Origin: Bacteroidota bacterium
Lineage (GTDB): Bacteria > Bacteroidota > Ignavibacteria > UBA10030 > SZUA-254
Assembly: GCA_036522515.1 (NCBI GenBank)
Contig: DATDFQ010000043.1
Location: 186,001-250,000 of the forward strand
Direction of reading: 5' to 3'
Length of the DNA: 64,000 nucleotides
Shown here: positions 9,102-19,201 of the stretch, in pieces
How positions within the stretch are numbered: the first letter of the stretch is position 1
Layout: every line of letters begins with the position of its first letter
The notes under the pieces: generated by a model
What the model was told of the DNA's origin: nothing
Databases searched by the model: none
Seen by the model: only the letters and a program-made list of their open reading frames with translations
Made by a program: the position numbers and the translations under genes

Positions 9102-9977
9102 ATGAACCACGCAAGAGTTTTCATCTGGAGTCTGGCAATTTCGTGTGCGATCGTGCCTTCCGCCCGGGCAGGAGATATAGTCCACAGGGAGGAAATCCGA
9201 AAGACCCTTACGTTTTCCTCCCCACCGGGCACGGCGAGGCGCCTTGTCGTCGACAACATCAACGGCTCCATCCATGTCGTCGGCACGAACGGGACAGAAG
9301 CCACGCTGGTCGCTCGTGAGACCTTTCGCGCCGAATCAGAGGAGCGGCTCTCCGTCGCGCAGGAGAAGATCCGGCTCGACGTCTCGTCGGAACCCGACCG
9401 AATCATGTTGTATGTCGATGCGCCGTGGCGTTGCGCGGACGGCTCCCTCTCCTCCCGCGGTCATGGAAACGGCTGGGACTACTACGGTTACGACGCCACG
9501 TTCGACTTCGAGATCGCCGTTCCGGCCAGGACCGATCTCTTTCTCAAGACCGTGAACGGGGGCGAGATCTCCGTCAAAAATGCCGAGGGGTCGTTCCGGA
9601 TCGAGAATGTCAACGGGGGAATCGTCGCGTCGGGGCTCAACGGCTCGGGAACGATCTCGACGGTCAACGGCAATATCGAGGTCCGCTTCGCCAAGAACCC
9701 GGCCGCTGCCTCCTCGTTCCGTACCATCAACGGCAAGGTCGACGTCAGTTTCCAGGACGATCTCTCGGCGGACCTCCGGCTGAAGACATTCAACGGACAG
9801 GTCTACACCGATTTTCAGGTCGCAAGCCTCCCTCCGGCTCCCCCCGCCAGGCCGGAGCACGAACGAAAGCGGGTGTATCGCACGTCTGATTCCTTCAAAG
9901 TCAGGGTGGGGAGCGGCGGGCCCGACCTGACGTTCGACACGCTCAACGGGAATATCTACATCGTCAAGAATCAATAA
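9102..9977 (+). CDS. Secreted DUF4097 beta-helix protein (first copy)
   Basis: This 291-aa protein has a signal peptide (cut near residue 22, after SARAG). It is rich in short repeats of the form NGxIxVxN/xG: VDNINGSIHVVG, VNGGEISVKN, VNGGIVASG, STVNGNIEVRF and TINGKVDVSF. These are the hallmark of DUF4097, a right-handed beta-helix found in putative adhesins and in envelope-stress operons. It should be exported; its ligand is unknown. It belongs to the sigma/anti-sigma operon, and a second DUF4097 gene follows after 59 bp. Confidence 0.8.
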   Translation: MNHARVFIWSLAISCAIVPSARAGDIVHREEIRKTLTFSSPPGTARRLVVDNINGSIHVVGTNGTEATLVARETFRAESEERLSVAQEKIRLDVSSEPDRIMLYVDAPWRCADGSLSSRGHGNGWDYYGYDATFDFEIAVPARTDLFLKTVNGGEISVKNAEGSFRIENVNGGIVASGLNGSGTISTVNGNIEVRFAKNPAAASSFRTINGKVDVSFQDDLSADLRLKTFNGQVYTDFQVASLPPAPPARPEHERKRVYRTSDSFKVRVGSGGPDLTFDTLNGNIYIVKNQ

Positions 9978-10036
9978 CCCAACTCGGATCGCAGATCCGG
10001 ATCCGACCACATTACACAGAGCCAGGAGCCTTTCTT

Positions 10037-10882
10037 ATGAACCATTTCACCCTCCGTTCCATCGCCGTCATCGCGGCGTTTCTCTTGCATTCCGCGCTCG
10101 TCGCCCAGACAAAGTCCGCGGACCGCCTTTCAGTCCCTCTGTCCGATCCATCGCGGCCGGCGTTTCTCAAAGTGGGCCTCATTTCGGGCGGAATCAAGGT
10201 CACGGGGTACTCCGGAAAGGAAATCATCGTCGAGGGAAAAAATCGCGACGAGGATGATGAGCAATCCGACTCCGAGAAGAGGGAAAAAGTGCGGGGGCTC
10301 CACCGGATCCCGAACACGAGCTCGGGCATCTCGGTCGAAGAGGACGACAATGTTGTCACGGTCGGGATGGGCATGATGGGCGGAAGCCGGACCACCGACC
10401 TGACGATCCAGGTGCCGGCGAATACTTCGATGAAACTGAGCTCGATCAATGACGGCGATATCAATGTCTCCCATGTCAAGGGGGATTTGGAAATCAGCAA
10501 CACGAACGGGTCGATCTCGGTCACCGATGTGAGCGGCTCCGCCGTCCTCGACGCCCTCAACGGAGATATCACCGTTTCCTTCGCGGCGGTGAATCCGGAA
10601 AAATCAATGTCCTTCAGCTCCCTGAACGGAACGATCGATGTCACCTTCCCCCCTTCCCTGAAGGCGACGGTGCGGATGAAAACCGACCAGGGTGAAATCT
10701 ACAGCGATTTCGACATCAGGATGGATAACTCTCCGGCGAAAGTGGAGGACAACGGACGAGGGGGGCGCGGCAAGTACAGGGTTACTCTGGAGAAAATGAT
10801 GACCGGGGCGGTCAACGGCGGAGGGTCCGAGATTCAGTTCAAGAACTTCAACGGGGACATTTACATCCGGAAGGGAAAGTGA
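10037..10882 (+). CDS. Secreted DUF4097 beta-helix protein (second copy)
   Basis: This 281-aa protein has a signal peptide (about residues 1-24, ending ALVAQ). DUF4097-type beta-helix repeats follow: SINDGDINVSH, NTNGSISVTD, ALNGDITVSF, SLNGTIDVTF and the C-terminal FKNFNGDIYIRKGK. A charged stretch (residues about 68-90, DEDDEQSDSEKREK) interrupts the N-terminal half. AGGAG lies 8 bases before the ATG. The last segment closely matches the end of the upstream paralogue, so the pair arose by duplication. The end lies 10 bp from the convergent DUF2723 gene. Confidence 0.8.
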   Translation: MNHFTLRSIAVIAAFLLHSALVAQTKSADRLSVPLSDPSRPAFLKVGLISGGIKVTGYSGKEIIVEGKNRDEDDEQSDSEKREKVRGLHRIPNTSSGISVEEDDNVVTVGMGMMGGSRTTDLTIQVPANTSMKLSSINDGDINVSHVKGDLEISNTNGSISVTDVSGSAVLDALNGDITVSFAAVNPEKSMSFSSLNGTIDVTFPPSLKATVRMKTDQGEIYSDFDIRMDNSPAKVEDNGRGGRGKYRVTLEKMMTGAVNGGGSEIQFKNFNGDIYIRKGK

Positions 10883-10892
10883 CCTCCCCCGC

Positions 10893-13793
10893 CTATTTCC
10901 TCAGGGCTGCCGAATCTGCGGTCTTCGGCGACGCGGCGAGTGCCTTGTAGCGCTCGATCTCCTTCCGGATCTGGGCGTTGCCGGGGCTGAGGCTGTCGAC
11001 CCGCTCCAGAATCCCAGCGGCCTTGAGATACTCCCCCTTCTTGTCGTACAGATCGAGGAGAATCCTGTAGGGGGAGTAAAACCCCTCGAAGTCCATCGGG
11101 GTGATCCTGGTTTGATTCATGGCCAATTGCTCGATCGTGTCGGCGAGTGCGCGGAATCGCTGGTCGGCGCCGGCGCTCGAGTAGAGGTTTGCGATGCTGT
11201 AGAGGAAGCGGAAGTCCATCTCGATGACGCCGGGAGGGATCAGCCGCTGCATCCGGTCCAGGGTCTCCACCGCCTTCGCATTCTCATGCGTCACGGTGAT
11301 GTAATAGGACGCCAGCCTGGCGAAGACATACCGGTAGTTCTGGATGTAATGGACCTGGTTGTCGTCCTTAAACACCGTCGGGTCGTTGAGCCCGCGGAAT
11401 CTGAACCCGGGTTTGTAGGTCGTGCTGTACCCGGCGGACGAGTCGAATAGGCATTTCCTCAACACCGGCTCGTTCAGAAACTCCACGTTCGCGTCGGGGT
11501 TCCTCTTCTGGGGGAGCAAGCGATACGCAAATCCCTCCAGCCGCATATACTGCCCCGCTCCGATTTTCGTATCCTCCGAACAGGTCATGGCGAACGAGAT
11601 GGGCCGCTTCCACGCGTTTTGCTCGATGATTTCCCTCACCATGATATCCTGAACCCGGATGGCCTGGACATCGCCGAAATTGAGCGTGGCCGGCATCGTA
11701 AACGAGATCGAACCGCGGTTGATGAGCGAGGTGTCGGTCACCCCGAACTCCTGGAACGTTTGCTTCGGAACCGGGATTGTCAGCACCCGCGGCTTCCACT
11801 GGATCGGCTGAAGCCGGTCGATCGTGGCATCGCTCATGCCGATCGCCACCTTCTTTGCGCCGAAGGGCTCGAGATGCTTCAGCTGTTTGATGTACCAGTT
11901 CGTGTTGACGAGGCTCAGGTTCACGACCCGGATGTCCTGGCGGACCCCCTCCACGTCCTGGAGGTACCAGAGCGGGAACGTGTCGTTATCGCCGTTCGTA
12001 AAGAGGACCGCGTCGGGCAGGCAGCTCTGGAGCAGATTGTAGGCGGTATCCCACGGAATCCAGTCCCCCGACCGGTCGTGCGTGAAGTGGTTCGTCTGAA
12101 ACATTCTCCCGGGGATCATGACGATTCCGAGGAGGAGCGTCCCCGCGAACGCGGGTTTGAGCAGAGTGCTGCGGCGGAGGCTCCCCGCCACGAGGTCGAG
12201 GAGTCCCCGCAACCCCAGGGCGATCCAGACTGCCATGATAAAATAGGCCCCGGAATAAAAATAGTCGCGCTCGCGCGGCTGGGACTCCTGCTGGTTCTGG
12301 TAGAACGTGATGAGATACCCCATCAGGACAAACAGCATCAGGAACACCGAGGCCATCTTCCAGTCGTTCTTGAAATGGTAGTAGAGCCCGAAGAGCGCGA
12401 CGAAGAAGGGAATCCCGAAGAGCTGGCCCCAGTTCACCCCCGTATCCTGGACGGTCGACTCCCTCCCGATAAAATTCCAGAAGACGTAGCGGTTGAACAT
12501 GTGATCGATCTGGTATCGCCAGAAGAAATCCAGGTCGCTGGAGTAATTGCTGAACGTCGTTTGATGCTGCGGCTCTCCCGACCATCTCCTCTTGAAGATC
12601 GGAAATTCACCGTATTGCTCCCGGTTCAGATAGGTCACGAGTCCCGAGAATGTCTTCGGGTCGTCCTCGTTCATCGGCGGATCCTGATTGGCCCTGATGA
12701 TGATGAGCGTGTACGTGGTAAAGCCGATGATCGCGACCATGATTCCGAGCACCGCCGTATGCAGCATCACCTTCTGCTGCCTCTGTAACCAGTACGCGAG
12801 GGCGCCGAGAGCCGCGAGAATTGCCGCCAGCGCGAGGACGCCGATCGTGCTGTCGTTCCCGGCTATTTCCCGGAGGAGGGCCGGAAGAACTTTCACGACG
12901 CCCGGATAGGCGATCCCCATGGCGACGCCTCCGGCCGCGACTGCGAGGTAGAACGAATTCCGGTGGAACACGCGCTTCCAGAAGAGCGCGACGAACAGCG
13001 CGCTGACCGCCGCCATGATCAGCTTGAAGTTCGAATCATACTGGTGGTACTCGTCGGGCGTGGGAGCCTGGGCGGAGGTGAGGTTCGCCCACATTCCGGC
13101 CGCCACGAGCAGAATCACGACTACGTGAATCAAGAATACGTACGCGCTCTTCCGGCACGCGTCGTCGTCGGTCACAGAACGCCTCAGGACGACCACCATG
13201 ACCACCGCCGAGATCGCCAGGACGCTCATCAGGTGGACCCCCGCCGACAGGCCGACGAGGAAGGCCGCCATCACGAGGTAGCGGGTGCTTCGCGGCTTTT
13301 CGGCGTTTTCGTTCCAGGTCAGCATCAACCAGACGATCAGCGAATAGAGCAGCGTGCTACCGGCGAAGTAGTTGGATTCCGTGCCGTTAAACCAGAAGGT
13401 ATCGCAGAACGAGAGGGCGAGCGCGCCCGTCGCGGCGGAGATCCGTGTTCCGGCATGATCCCATGGCTGCCCGGCGGGACGGTTCCGCATCCCCTCGATG
13501 AGCTTTACCGCAATGAGATAGAGGAGAAGGACGGAAAAGGCGCTCGAGAAGACGGAGAGAAGGTTGATGCGAAGCCCGATGTTCCCGGGGATCGGAAGCA
13601 GGAAGAGTACCCGCCCGACGATCGAAAAGAGGGGTCCGCCCGGGGGATGGGGGACCAGCAGCAGGTACGCGGCGGCCGAGATTTCGCCGGGGTCCCAGAA
13701 TGAGACCGACGGCTGCACGGTGGAGAGAAACTGAACCGCCGAAATGAGGAAGACAAGGGCACCGATACCGCGGTGGACCAGTTTGCCGTTCAT
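10893..13793 (-). CDS. DUF2723 multi-pass membrane protein with C-terminal TPR-like region
   Basis: This is a 966-aa protein. The N-terminal half holds about 10-12 membrane helices in a GT-C-like arrangement, with the DUF2723 hallmarks PSVSFWDPGEISAAAYLL (near 30) and PHPPGGPLFS-VGR (near 48). The acidic residue in the first loop (D34) fits a polyprenol-sugar-dependent transferase. After about residue 550 comes a soluble region with NGDNDTFPLWYLQDVEGVR and then helical repeats. The eukaryotic DUF2723 protein TMEM260 is a protein O-mannosyltransferase; whether bacterial members glycosylate proteins is inference. These are frequent in the Bacteroidota/Ignavibacteria. Confidence 0.8.
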   Translation of the reverse strand: MNGKLVHRGIGALVFLISAVQFLSTVQPSVSFWDPGEISAAAYLLLVPHPPGGPLFSIVGRVLFLLPIPGNIGLRINLLSVFSSAFSVLLLYLIAVKLIEGMRNRPAGQPWDHAGTRISAATGALALSFCDTFWFNGTESNYFAGSTLLYSLIVWLMLTWNENAEKPRSTRYLVMAAFLVGLSAGVHLMSVLAISAVVMVVVLRRSVTDDDACRKSAYVFLIHVVVILLVAAGMWANLTSAQAPTPDEYHQYDSNFKLIMAAVSALFVALFWKRVFHRNSFYLAVAAGGVAMGIAYPGVVKVLPALLREIAGNDSTIGVLALAAILAALGALAYWLQRQQKVMLHTAVLGIMVAIIGFTTYTLIIIRANQDPPMNEDDPKTFSGLVTYLNREQYGEFPIFKRRWSGEPQHQTTFSNYSSDLDFFWRYQIDHMFNRYVFWNFIGRESTVQDTGVNWGQLFGIPFFVALFGLYYHFKNDWKMASVFLMLFVLMGYLITFYQNQQESQPRERDYFYSGAYFIMAVWIALGLRGLLDLVAGSLRRSTLLKPAFAGTLLLGIVMIPGRMFQTNHFTHDRSGDWIPWDTAYNLLQSCLPDAVLFTNGDNDTFPLWYLQDVEGVRQDIRVVNLSLVNTNWYIKQLKHLEPFGAKKVAIGMSDATIDRLQPIQWKPRVLTIPVPKQTFQEFGVTDTSLINRGSISFTMPATLNFGDVQAIRVQDIMVREIIEQNAWKRPISFAMTCSEDTKIGAGQYMRLEGFAYRLLPQKRNPDANVEFLNEPVLRKCLFDSSAGYSTTYKPGFRFRGLNDPTVFKDDNQVHYIQNYRYVFARLASYYITVTHENAKAVETLDRMQRLIPPGVIEMDFRFLYSIANLYSSAGADQRFRALADTIEQLAMNQTRITPMDFEGFYSPYRILLDLYDKKGEYLKAAGILERVDSLSPGNAQIRKEIERYKALAASPKTADSAALRK

Positions 13794-13917
13794 TCAAAAA
13801 ACGAGTTGCATTGTGAATCCCGCCCCGATCTCGATGCCGTCTTCATGCATGGACGATGAAAGTAGGCAAAAGATTGAGGAATTCCAAACGGAATGGAAGA
13901 CGCTGAATGGGCGGGCG

Positions 13918-16900
13918 TCACTCCGCCTTCAACGGAGCGACCCCGAGTTTGACAAGATGATTGTTCAGAACGGGAAGGTCCCCCTCCCTGACCGTCTCCC
14001 ACCGTTGCAAGAGGCTCTCCACCACCTGCTTCTGGTCCCCCACTTCGGCGATCTGCGTTCTTGTCGCCGGCGCGTCGGCTCCCTGAAGGAGCATCATGAG
14101 ATAGAGAAGCTTTGTCTTCACACCGCTGAACGTCTCGTCCGCGGCCCTCACCCCGCCCACGCTGAAATAGACGATATCCACACCGTCGGTGATTTCCGAG
14201 CCCTCGAGTTTGCCAAGCTTCTTCTCGAGGGAAGCGAGTGAGTCGTTCCATGCGGGGTTATTGATCGTGGCCGAGAGAGTGTGTATCTCGTCCCGGAGGT
14301 GATGGACCTGCTGGACCGCGTGGTGGACACGCTCGAGGCCCCTGTAGCACTCCATCGAGAGTGAGAATTGTTCCTCGAGCTTCACCGGCGGAGTGCCGGC
14401 GCGGGGATCCATTTTGATCGTGATCGGTTGGGTGTAGGTTTTCCCGCCCGTGCGGAGCTTCACCGTATAGGTGCCTGGCTGGACCCACGGTCCGTGGGGC
14501 TCCGGAGCGGTGTGACGGGGCGTCGCCGAGATCGGATACCACCTTCGGAACCCTGGCGGAGGCGCGAAGCGCAGATCCCATACGAATCGGTGCATCCCCG
14601 CTCCGGAAGAAAGGATCGCCGTACGCAGGAGCCAGTCGGTGGTGATCCGGAGGTCCTGTTCGTTGACGGAATCGGCACGATCGGTGCTTGAAAAGGTCCG
14701 AACCAGGTTTCCCCCCTGATCGACGATGTCGAGCCTCACGCTATCCGCGTCACGCTCAAGAAAATAGTCGACGAGCGCACCGTCCGGGGGATTTTCGCCC
14801 GTGGGTTCATCCGGAGGAAGCGGGGTGTCGGTGTTGAGGTTCCACCTCACCCTGAAGGCGGTCGCCGGCGCGAACAACTGAGTATGCACCGGACGGCCGC
14901 TCCGGTCAAGCTGTCGTAGCGGCGTAATATTGTCAAGGATCCAGAAGGAGCGCCCGTGAGTCCCCACCACGATGTCGTCATCGTAAATAACGAGATCCCG
15001 GATCGAGGTGGCAGGCATATTTTGACGGAGGGATCTCCAGTTGAGGCCGTCGTCGAACGACACATAGACAGCCCGCTCCGTCCCCGCGACAAGCAGTCCC
15101 GCCCGAACGGGGTCCTCACGGACCACGTTGACAGGCCCGTCGGCCGGGAGGCCCTTCACAATTTCGTTCCACGACTTTCCGCCGTCGTGTGTCCGGTAGA
15201 TGTGCGGCCGCATGTCGTCGAGCCGGATCCGGTTGACCGCCATGTAGGCGGTCGCGGGATCGAAATGACCCCCCTCGATACCGGCGACTTTGCTCCACGG
15301 GGTCAGCGCCGGAGGCGTGACGTTCTTCCAGGACGAACCGCCGTCGGTGGTCAGGTGGACATAGCCGTCATCCGTTCCTGCCCAGAGGGTCCCTTCCTTC
15401 AGGGGCGACGGCGAGAGCGCATAGATGGTGCCGCGGCGGGGTTGAGTTGCCATTTCCGGAGTCCGGAAGATCCCGATGTTCGACGGAACTTCCGGAAGCT
15501 CCCTCGAAAGATCGGGGCTGACGATATCCCAGCTCTCCCCGCCGGTCGTGGTTTTGAAGACGACGTTCGCGGCGAAATAGAGTGTGTGCGGTTCGGCCGG
15601 CGAAAAAACGAGGGGCGCCGTGCGCAGCGTTCTGTACCTGCCCGAGCGGATCGCTTCGGGAGCGATGTTCTGCACCTGGCCCGTCGATTTCCTGAAGCGG
15701 GTGACTTTCCCGCCGTAGATGGTGTCCGGATGAAGGGGATCGGGAGCGACATAGGCCCACTCATCCGCGCCGACGGGATGCCAGTCGCGGAACGTGATCC
15801 TTCCGTCGTTTCCCCGGCTCGCGACCCCGGCGCTGCCGCTCTCCTGCTGCCCTCCGTAGACGGAGTAAGGGAACTGATGATCGGTGATGACATGGTAGAA
15901 CTGGGCGGTCGGCTGGTTGTACCACGAGCTCCACGTTTTCCCACCATTGACCGTGACGACTGCTCCCTGGTCCGCCGCGAGAAGCATGATGTCCGGATTC
16001 AGCGGGTTGATCCAGATCGTGTGGTAATCATCCCCTCCGGGAGAACCCTTGATCGCGGTAAAGGTCGATCCTCCGTCAACGGAGCGATAGACTGAGGTGT
16101 TCGCGACGAAGATGACCTCCTTGTCCCGCGGATCGACCTGCACCTCCGCAAAATCGCTCCCCCGGCCGAACACTCGTTCCTCACTGTTGACCCTGATCCA
16201 GTGCTCGCCGCCATCCCCGGACCGGTAGACCCCGCCCCGGGAGGGCGACTCGACAATCGCGTAGAGACGCGACGGATCGGTCGGTGCGATGGCGAAGCCG
16301 ATCCGCCCCAGGCCCTGTTCGGCGGTGGGCAGCCCCTGGGTAAGCGGCCTCCATGATGCGCCTCCATCGGTCGACTTGTACAGCCCGCTTGTTTTCCCCT
16401 CCCACCCTCCGTTTTCCCAGGGGCCCAGCCTCGACGACCAGAGGTCGGCGTAGATGATCGCGGGATTCCCGGGATCGAAGGCGAGAGCGATCGCTCCCGT
16501 GTTCTCATCCTTGTAAAGAATTTTTTCCCATTTCCCGCCGCCGTCAGTCGACCGGAAGACGCCCCGCTGCTCGTTCGGTCCGTACGGATGCCCGAGGACG
16601 GCGACAAACAGCCGGTTCGGATCGCGCGGATCCACAATCACGTCACCGATCTGCCGGGCATCGGCGAGCCCGAGATGCCTCCAGCTTGCGCCCCGGTCGG
16701 TGCTCTTGAACATTCCGTCCCCGACCGAGAGGTCAGGCCGCTGCAACCCCTCGCCGCTTCCGACATAGAGAACCGACGGATCCGACGGGGCGATTGCAAT
16801 CGCCCCGATAGAGCCGGTGGGTTGGTCGTCGAAGATCGGGCTCCAGGTCTGGCCATAATCGTCGGTCCTCCAAACACCGCCGTTGTTGACTCCGATATAG

Positions 16901-17076
16901 AACACGTTCGGCTGGCCGGGAATGCCGGCGACGCCGACTGTTCGGCCCCCGCGATAGGGTCCGATCATCCTCCAGTGGAATTCGCGGAATAAATCACGCT
17001 CCTGTCCCGCGAGATTGCAGGCGAGTTCCAGCAGGAGGACCGTAAGAATCAGTAGGCGAAGGGTGCGACGAGTCAA
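13918..17076 (-). CDS. Large secreted VPS10/BNR-repeat protein (first paralogue)
   Basis: This is a ~1050-aa exoprotein. The best start is TTG at 17076, which has GAGGAG 8 bases upstream. A longer TTG at 17112 has no ribosome site. A signal sequence (about residues 1-22, LLILTVLLLEL) precedes ten or more BNR/Asp-box-like blades such as TDDYGQTWSPIF, STDRGASWRHLG, SGDGGEHWIRV and TDGGSSWKNVT. Together these form the two beta-propellers of the sortilin/VPS10 'glycosyl hydrolase' family. The C-terminal ~150 aa is an extended helical region. No catalytic residues are evident. A paralogue lies at 30004-33171. Confidence 0.85.
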   Translation of the reverse strand: MTRRTLRLLILTVLLLELACNLAGQERDLFREFHWRMIGPYRGGRTVGVAGIPGQPNVFYIGVNNGGVWRTDDYGQTWSPIFDDQPTGSIGAIAIAPSDPSVLYVGSGEGLQRPDLSVGDGMFKSTDRGASWRHLGLADARQIGDVIVDPRDPNRLFVAVLGHPYGPNEQRGVFRSTDGGGKWEKILYKDENTGAIALAFDPGNPAIIYADLWSSRLGPWENGGWEGKTSGLYKSTDGGASWRPLTQGLPTAEQGLGRIGFAIAPTDPSRLYAIVESPSRGGVYRSGDGGEHWIRVNSEERVFGRGSDFAEVQVDPRDKEVIFVANTSVYRSVDGGSTFTAIKGSPGGDDYHTIWINPLNPDIMLLAADQGAVVTVNGGKTWSSWYNQPTAQFYHVITDHQFPYSVYGGQQESGSAGVASRGNDGRITFRDWHPVGADEWAYVAPDPLHPDTIYGGKVTRFRKSTGQVQNIAPEAIRSGRYRTLRTAPLVFSPAEPHTLYFAANVVFKTTTGGESWDIVSPDLSRELPEVPSNIGIFRTPEMATQPRRGTIYALSPSPLKEGTLWAGTDDGYVHLTTDGGSSWKNVTPPALTPWSKVAGIEGGHFDPATAYMAVNRIRLDDMRPHIYRTHDGGKSWNEIVKGLPADGPVNVVREDPVRAGLLVAGTERAVYVSFDDGLNWRSLRQNMPATSIRDLVIYDDDIVVGTHGRSFWILDNITPLRQLDRSGRPVHTQLFAPATAFRVRWNLNTDTPLPPDEPTGENPPDGALVDYFLERDADSVRLDIVDQGGNLVRTFSSTDRADSVNEQDLRITTDWLLRTAILSSGAGMHRFVWDLRFAPPPGFRRWYPISATPRHTAPEPHGPWVQPGTYTVKLRTGGKTYTQPITIKMDPRAGTPPVKLEEQFSLSMECYRGLERVHHAVQQVHHLRDEIHTLSATINNPAWNDSLASLEKKLGKLEGSEITDGVDIVYFSVGGVRAADETFSGVKTKLLYLMMLLQGADAPATRTQIAEVGDQKQVVESLLQRWETVREGDLPVLNNHLVKLGVAPLKAE

Positions 17077-17142
17077 AGAAGAGATCTCCTCAAAAGTTCC
17101 AGAGCGAATCAAGGGCCCGCAGGCGATCGTGGGGCGCGAAGG

Positions 17143-17547
17143 TCAGCCGTCTGCCGGAGGCGACGTTCCATTCTTCCCGGCTTTTCTATCGGACATCACA
17201 GTCGCGATCGCGGTCTCCAGGGATCGAGAATCGATCGGTTTCTCGAGGTAGGCGTCGCATCCGGACCTGATCGCGTGGTGTTCGGGAGAATCCTTCGTGT
17301 ATCCGGTCATCGCGATGATCGGGATGTCGCGAAATTCCGGGTAGGTCTTCAATTTGCGGGTAAACGAGATTCCGCTCAACCCGGGCAGCCTGATATCCAT
17401 CAGAATGAGATCGAGGTCCCCCTTTCTGATCATCTCGAAGGCCGGAAGAACGGCGCCGGTGGACTTGACCTGGTGCCCCATGGAATTCAAGAGCTTTTCC
17501 AGGAGCATGCGGCTCGCGGCATCGTCTTCGATGATAAGAATGTTCAT
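17143..17547 (-). CDS. Stand-alone response-regulator receiver protein
   Basis: This is a single CheY-like receiver domain of 134 aa with no output domain. It shows the acidic pair EDD (residues 7-9), the phosphoacceptor Asp in LILMDIRLPGLSG (near 52), the conserved Thr in IIAMTGYT (near 81) and the Lys in YLEKPID (near 105). GGAGGAACTG precedes the ATG. It is followed by the VPS10 gene and preceded by a TolC gene. No kinase is adjacent, so its partner cannot be named. Single-domain regulators of this type act in phosphorelays. Confidence 0.9.
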   Translation of the reverse strand: MNILIIEDDAASRMLLEKLLNSMGHQVKSTGAVLPAFEMIRKGDLDLILMDIRLPGLSGISFTRKLKTYPEFRDIPIIAMTGYTKDSPEHHAIRSGCDAYLEKPIDSRSLETAIATVMSDRKAGKNGTSPPADG

Positions 17548-17673
17548 GAACAGTTCCTCCTCTCCGTTGAGTTGATGGTCCCGCCCGATGCGGGGCGGCG
17601 GCCCGCGCTGAAATCCCCGAACCGCCCGGTTCCAGATAGTAAAAAATCCGGGACAAAGTCAAGCCGGTCCCGG

Positions 17674-19158
17674 CTATTCCAGGGGGGCCGGGAGGTCGAC
17701 AGGCCTGTTTCCCTCGAAATCCCAGAGAGTCTTCCTTGTCAGGTCCGCCACCCCGAGCCGGTAATCGATGAGAGCCACCAGATTATTGAGCTTTGAGTTG
17801 GTCAATCGCTGTTGCGCCTGGGCGATATCATTGCTCGTGATGGTTCCGGAGCGGAACCGCTCGAGGCTGATCTCATAGCCCTTCTGGGCCACCTCGACGC
17901 TCTTCGCGAGCACCTCGATGCGGGATTCTGCGACCGATATCCGGGACAACAGATCGATAATTTCCTGCCTGATCTGCTGTTCGGTGTTCGCGTAGGTCAA
18001 TTCCGCGCTCTTCATCTCCGCTTCCGCCGCCTCGACCTCGAGAGCATGGCGTCCCCAGTCGAACAGCGGGACCGACACCTGCAGCGCGACGCTCCGGTTT
18101 CTCCCGTAGTCCCGGAAGACCGATTCGAGCTGCGTGTCGCTCCGGTTCAGGCCGTAACTGGCGGTCAGATCGAGGCGCACTCTTCGGCGGGACGACGCGA
18201 TGTCGACTTCCATACGGGAGATTTCCCGCGAGGTGAGGGCGTTCAATAACTCCGCCCGGTTCTCGGTCGCCTTGCGGATCGCCGTTTCCTGGTCGACCGC
18301 GATGGGCGTGAAGCGGAGGTCGGCTTTCAACGTAATCGCGCTTTCGAGGCGAAGGCCGAGGAGAAGTTTCAGCGCGTTCTTCGCTCGCGAGGCTTCGCGG
18401 CGGTTGTTCAACAGCTGGTTCTTGCTCATGACAAGGTCGACGTCGGACTGCAGGAATTCCACCTCCGGGATCAGGCCGGCGGCATACTTGCCCCTCGCGG
18501 TTTCATAGGACTCTTCATTCTGCTTGACCTGCTCCTGCGAGATCTGCTCCTCCTGGGAAGAGCGGTACGCGGCATAGAATGCGTCGGTGACACTGAACAC
18601 GACGTCGAGCTGGTCCTTCCGGAAACTTGAAGAGGACTGGCTTTCGCGCAGCCGCGCCTGATCCCTGCCAATCCTCAGCGTGTTGGCGGAAAGGAGAGGC
18701 TGCTGGAGCTGAACCTGGAAATTACTAAAGTAGTCCTTCAGCTCGTCGGACGTGCCCGCGGACCCGGTGATCTGGTTCCGCTTGAAAAAATCCCCCGAGA
18801 GAGAGAGGGTCCCCCCGCTCAGCACGATCGGCTGGTTGACCGAGAGATCGCTCCTCAGGTAGGTCGTTTGGAGCTGATAGAACTCGTACCGCTGGGAAAG
18901 CGGGTTGAACTGGTTTGTCAGCGATTCGTTGTAATCGGGGAGCCGCAGGCTGAGGTCGACGGTCGTCCCGGTGATCAGGGATTGCGCCTCGAAGCTCTTT
19001 TTCGCCGAGACGTAGCGCTGGGTCGCGCTCTGCATCGCGTAGCTTTGATGGAACGCAAGAGCGATGCAGCCCTCGAGGGTCAGCTCGGCCGGTTCCTGGG
19101 CTCGCGCCGTCGCCGCCAGTGCCGAGGCGGCCAACAGTAGAAGACAGAGAGACTTCAT
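17674..19158 (-). CDS. TolC-family outer-membrane efflux protein
   Basis: This is the outer-membrane channel of a tripartite exporter. I place the start at ATG 19158, which has GGAGGAATTTTC before it and opens a signal peptide (MKSLCLLLLAASALAATARA). The open frame runs further upstream but is not protein-like there. The mature protein shows the two long TolC coiled-coil repeats (OEP domains), including ELTLEGCIALAFHQSY and FDWGRHALEVEAAEAEM. Length is 494 aa. It follows the permease gene by 43 bp and belongs to the adaptor-permease-TolC run starting at 21786. Confidence 0.9.
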   Translation of the reverse strand: MKSLCLLLLAASALAATARAQEPAELTLEGCIALAFHQSYAMQSATQRYVSAKKSFEAQSLITGTTVDLSLRLPDYNESLTNQFNPLSQRYEFYQLQTTYLRSDLSVNQPIVLSGGTLSLSGDFFKRNQITGSAGTSDELKDYFSNFQVQLQQPLLSANTLRIGRDQARLRESQSSSSFRKDQLDVVFSVTDAFYAAYRSSQEEQISQEQVKQNEESYETARGKYAAGLIPEVEFLQSDVDLVMSKNQLLNNRREASRAKNALKLLLGLRLESAITLKADLRFTPIAVDQETAIRKATENRAELLNALTSREISRMEVDIASSRRRVRLDLTASYGLNRSDTQLESVFRDYGRNRSVALQVSVPLFDWGRHALEVEAAEAEMKSAELTYANTEQQIRQEIIDLLSRISVAESRIEVLAKSVEVAQKGYEISLERFRSGTITSNDIAQAQQRLTNSKLNNLVALIDYRLGVADLTRKTLWDFEGNRPVDLPAPLE

Positions 19159-19201
19159 GAAAATTCCTCCGGAGGGTGGATCGGGGACGGGAACAGTACC
19201 G

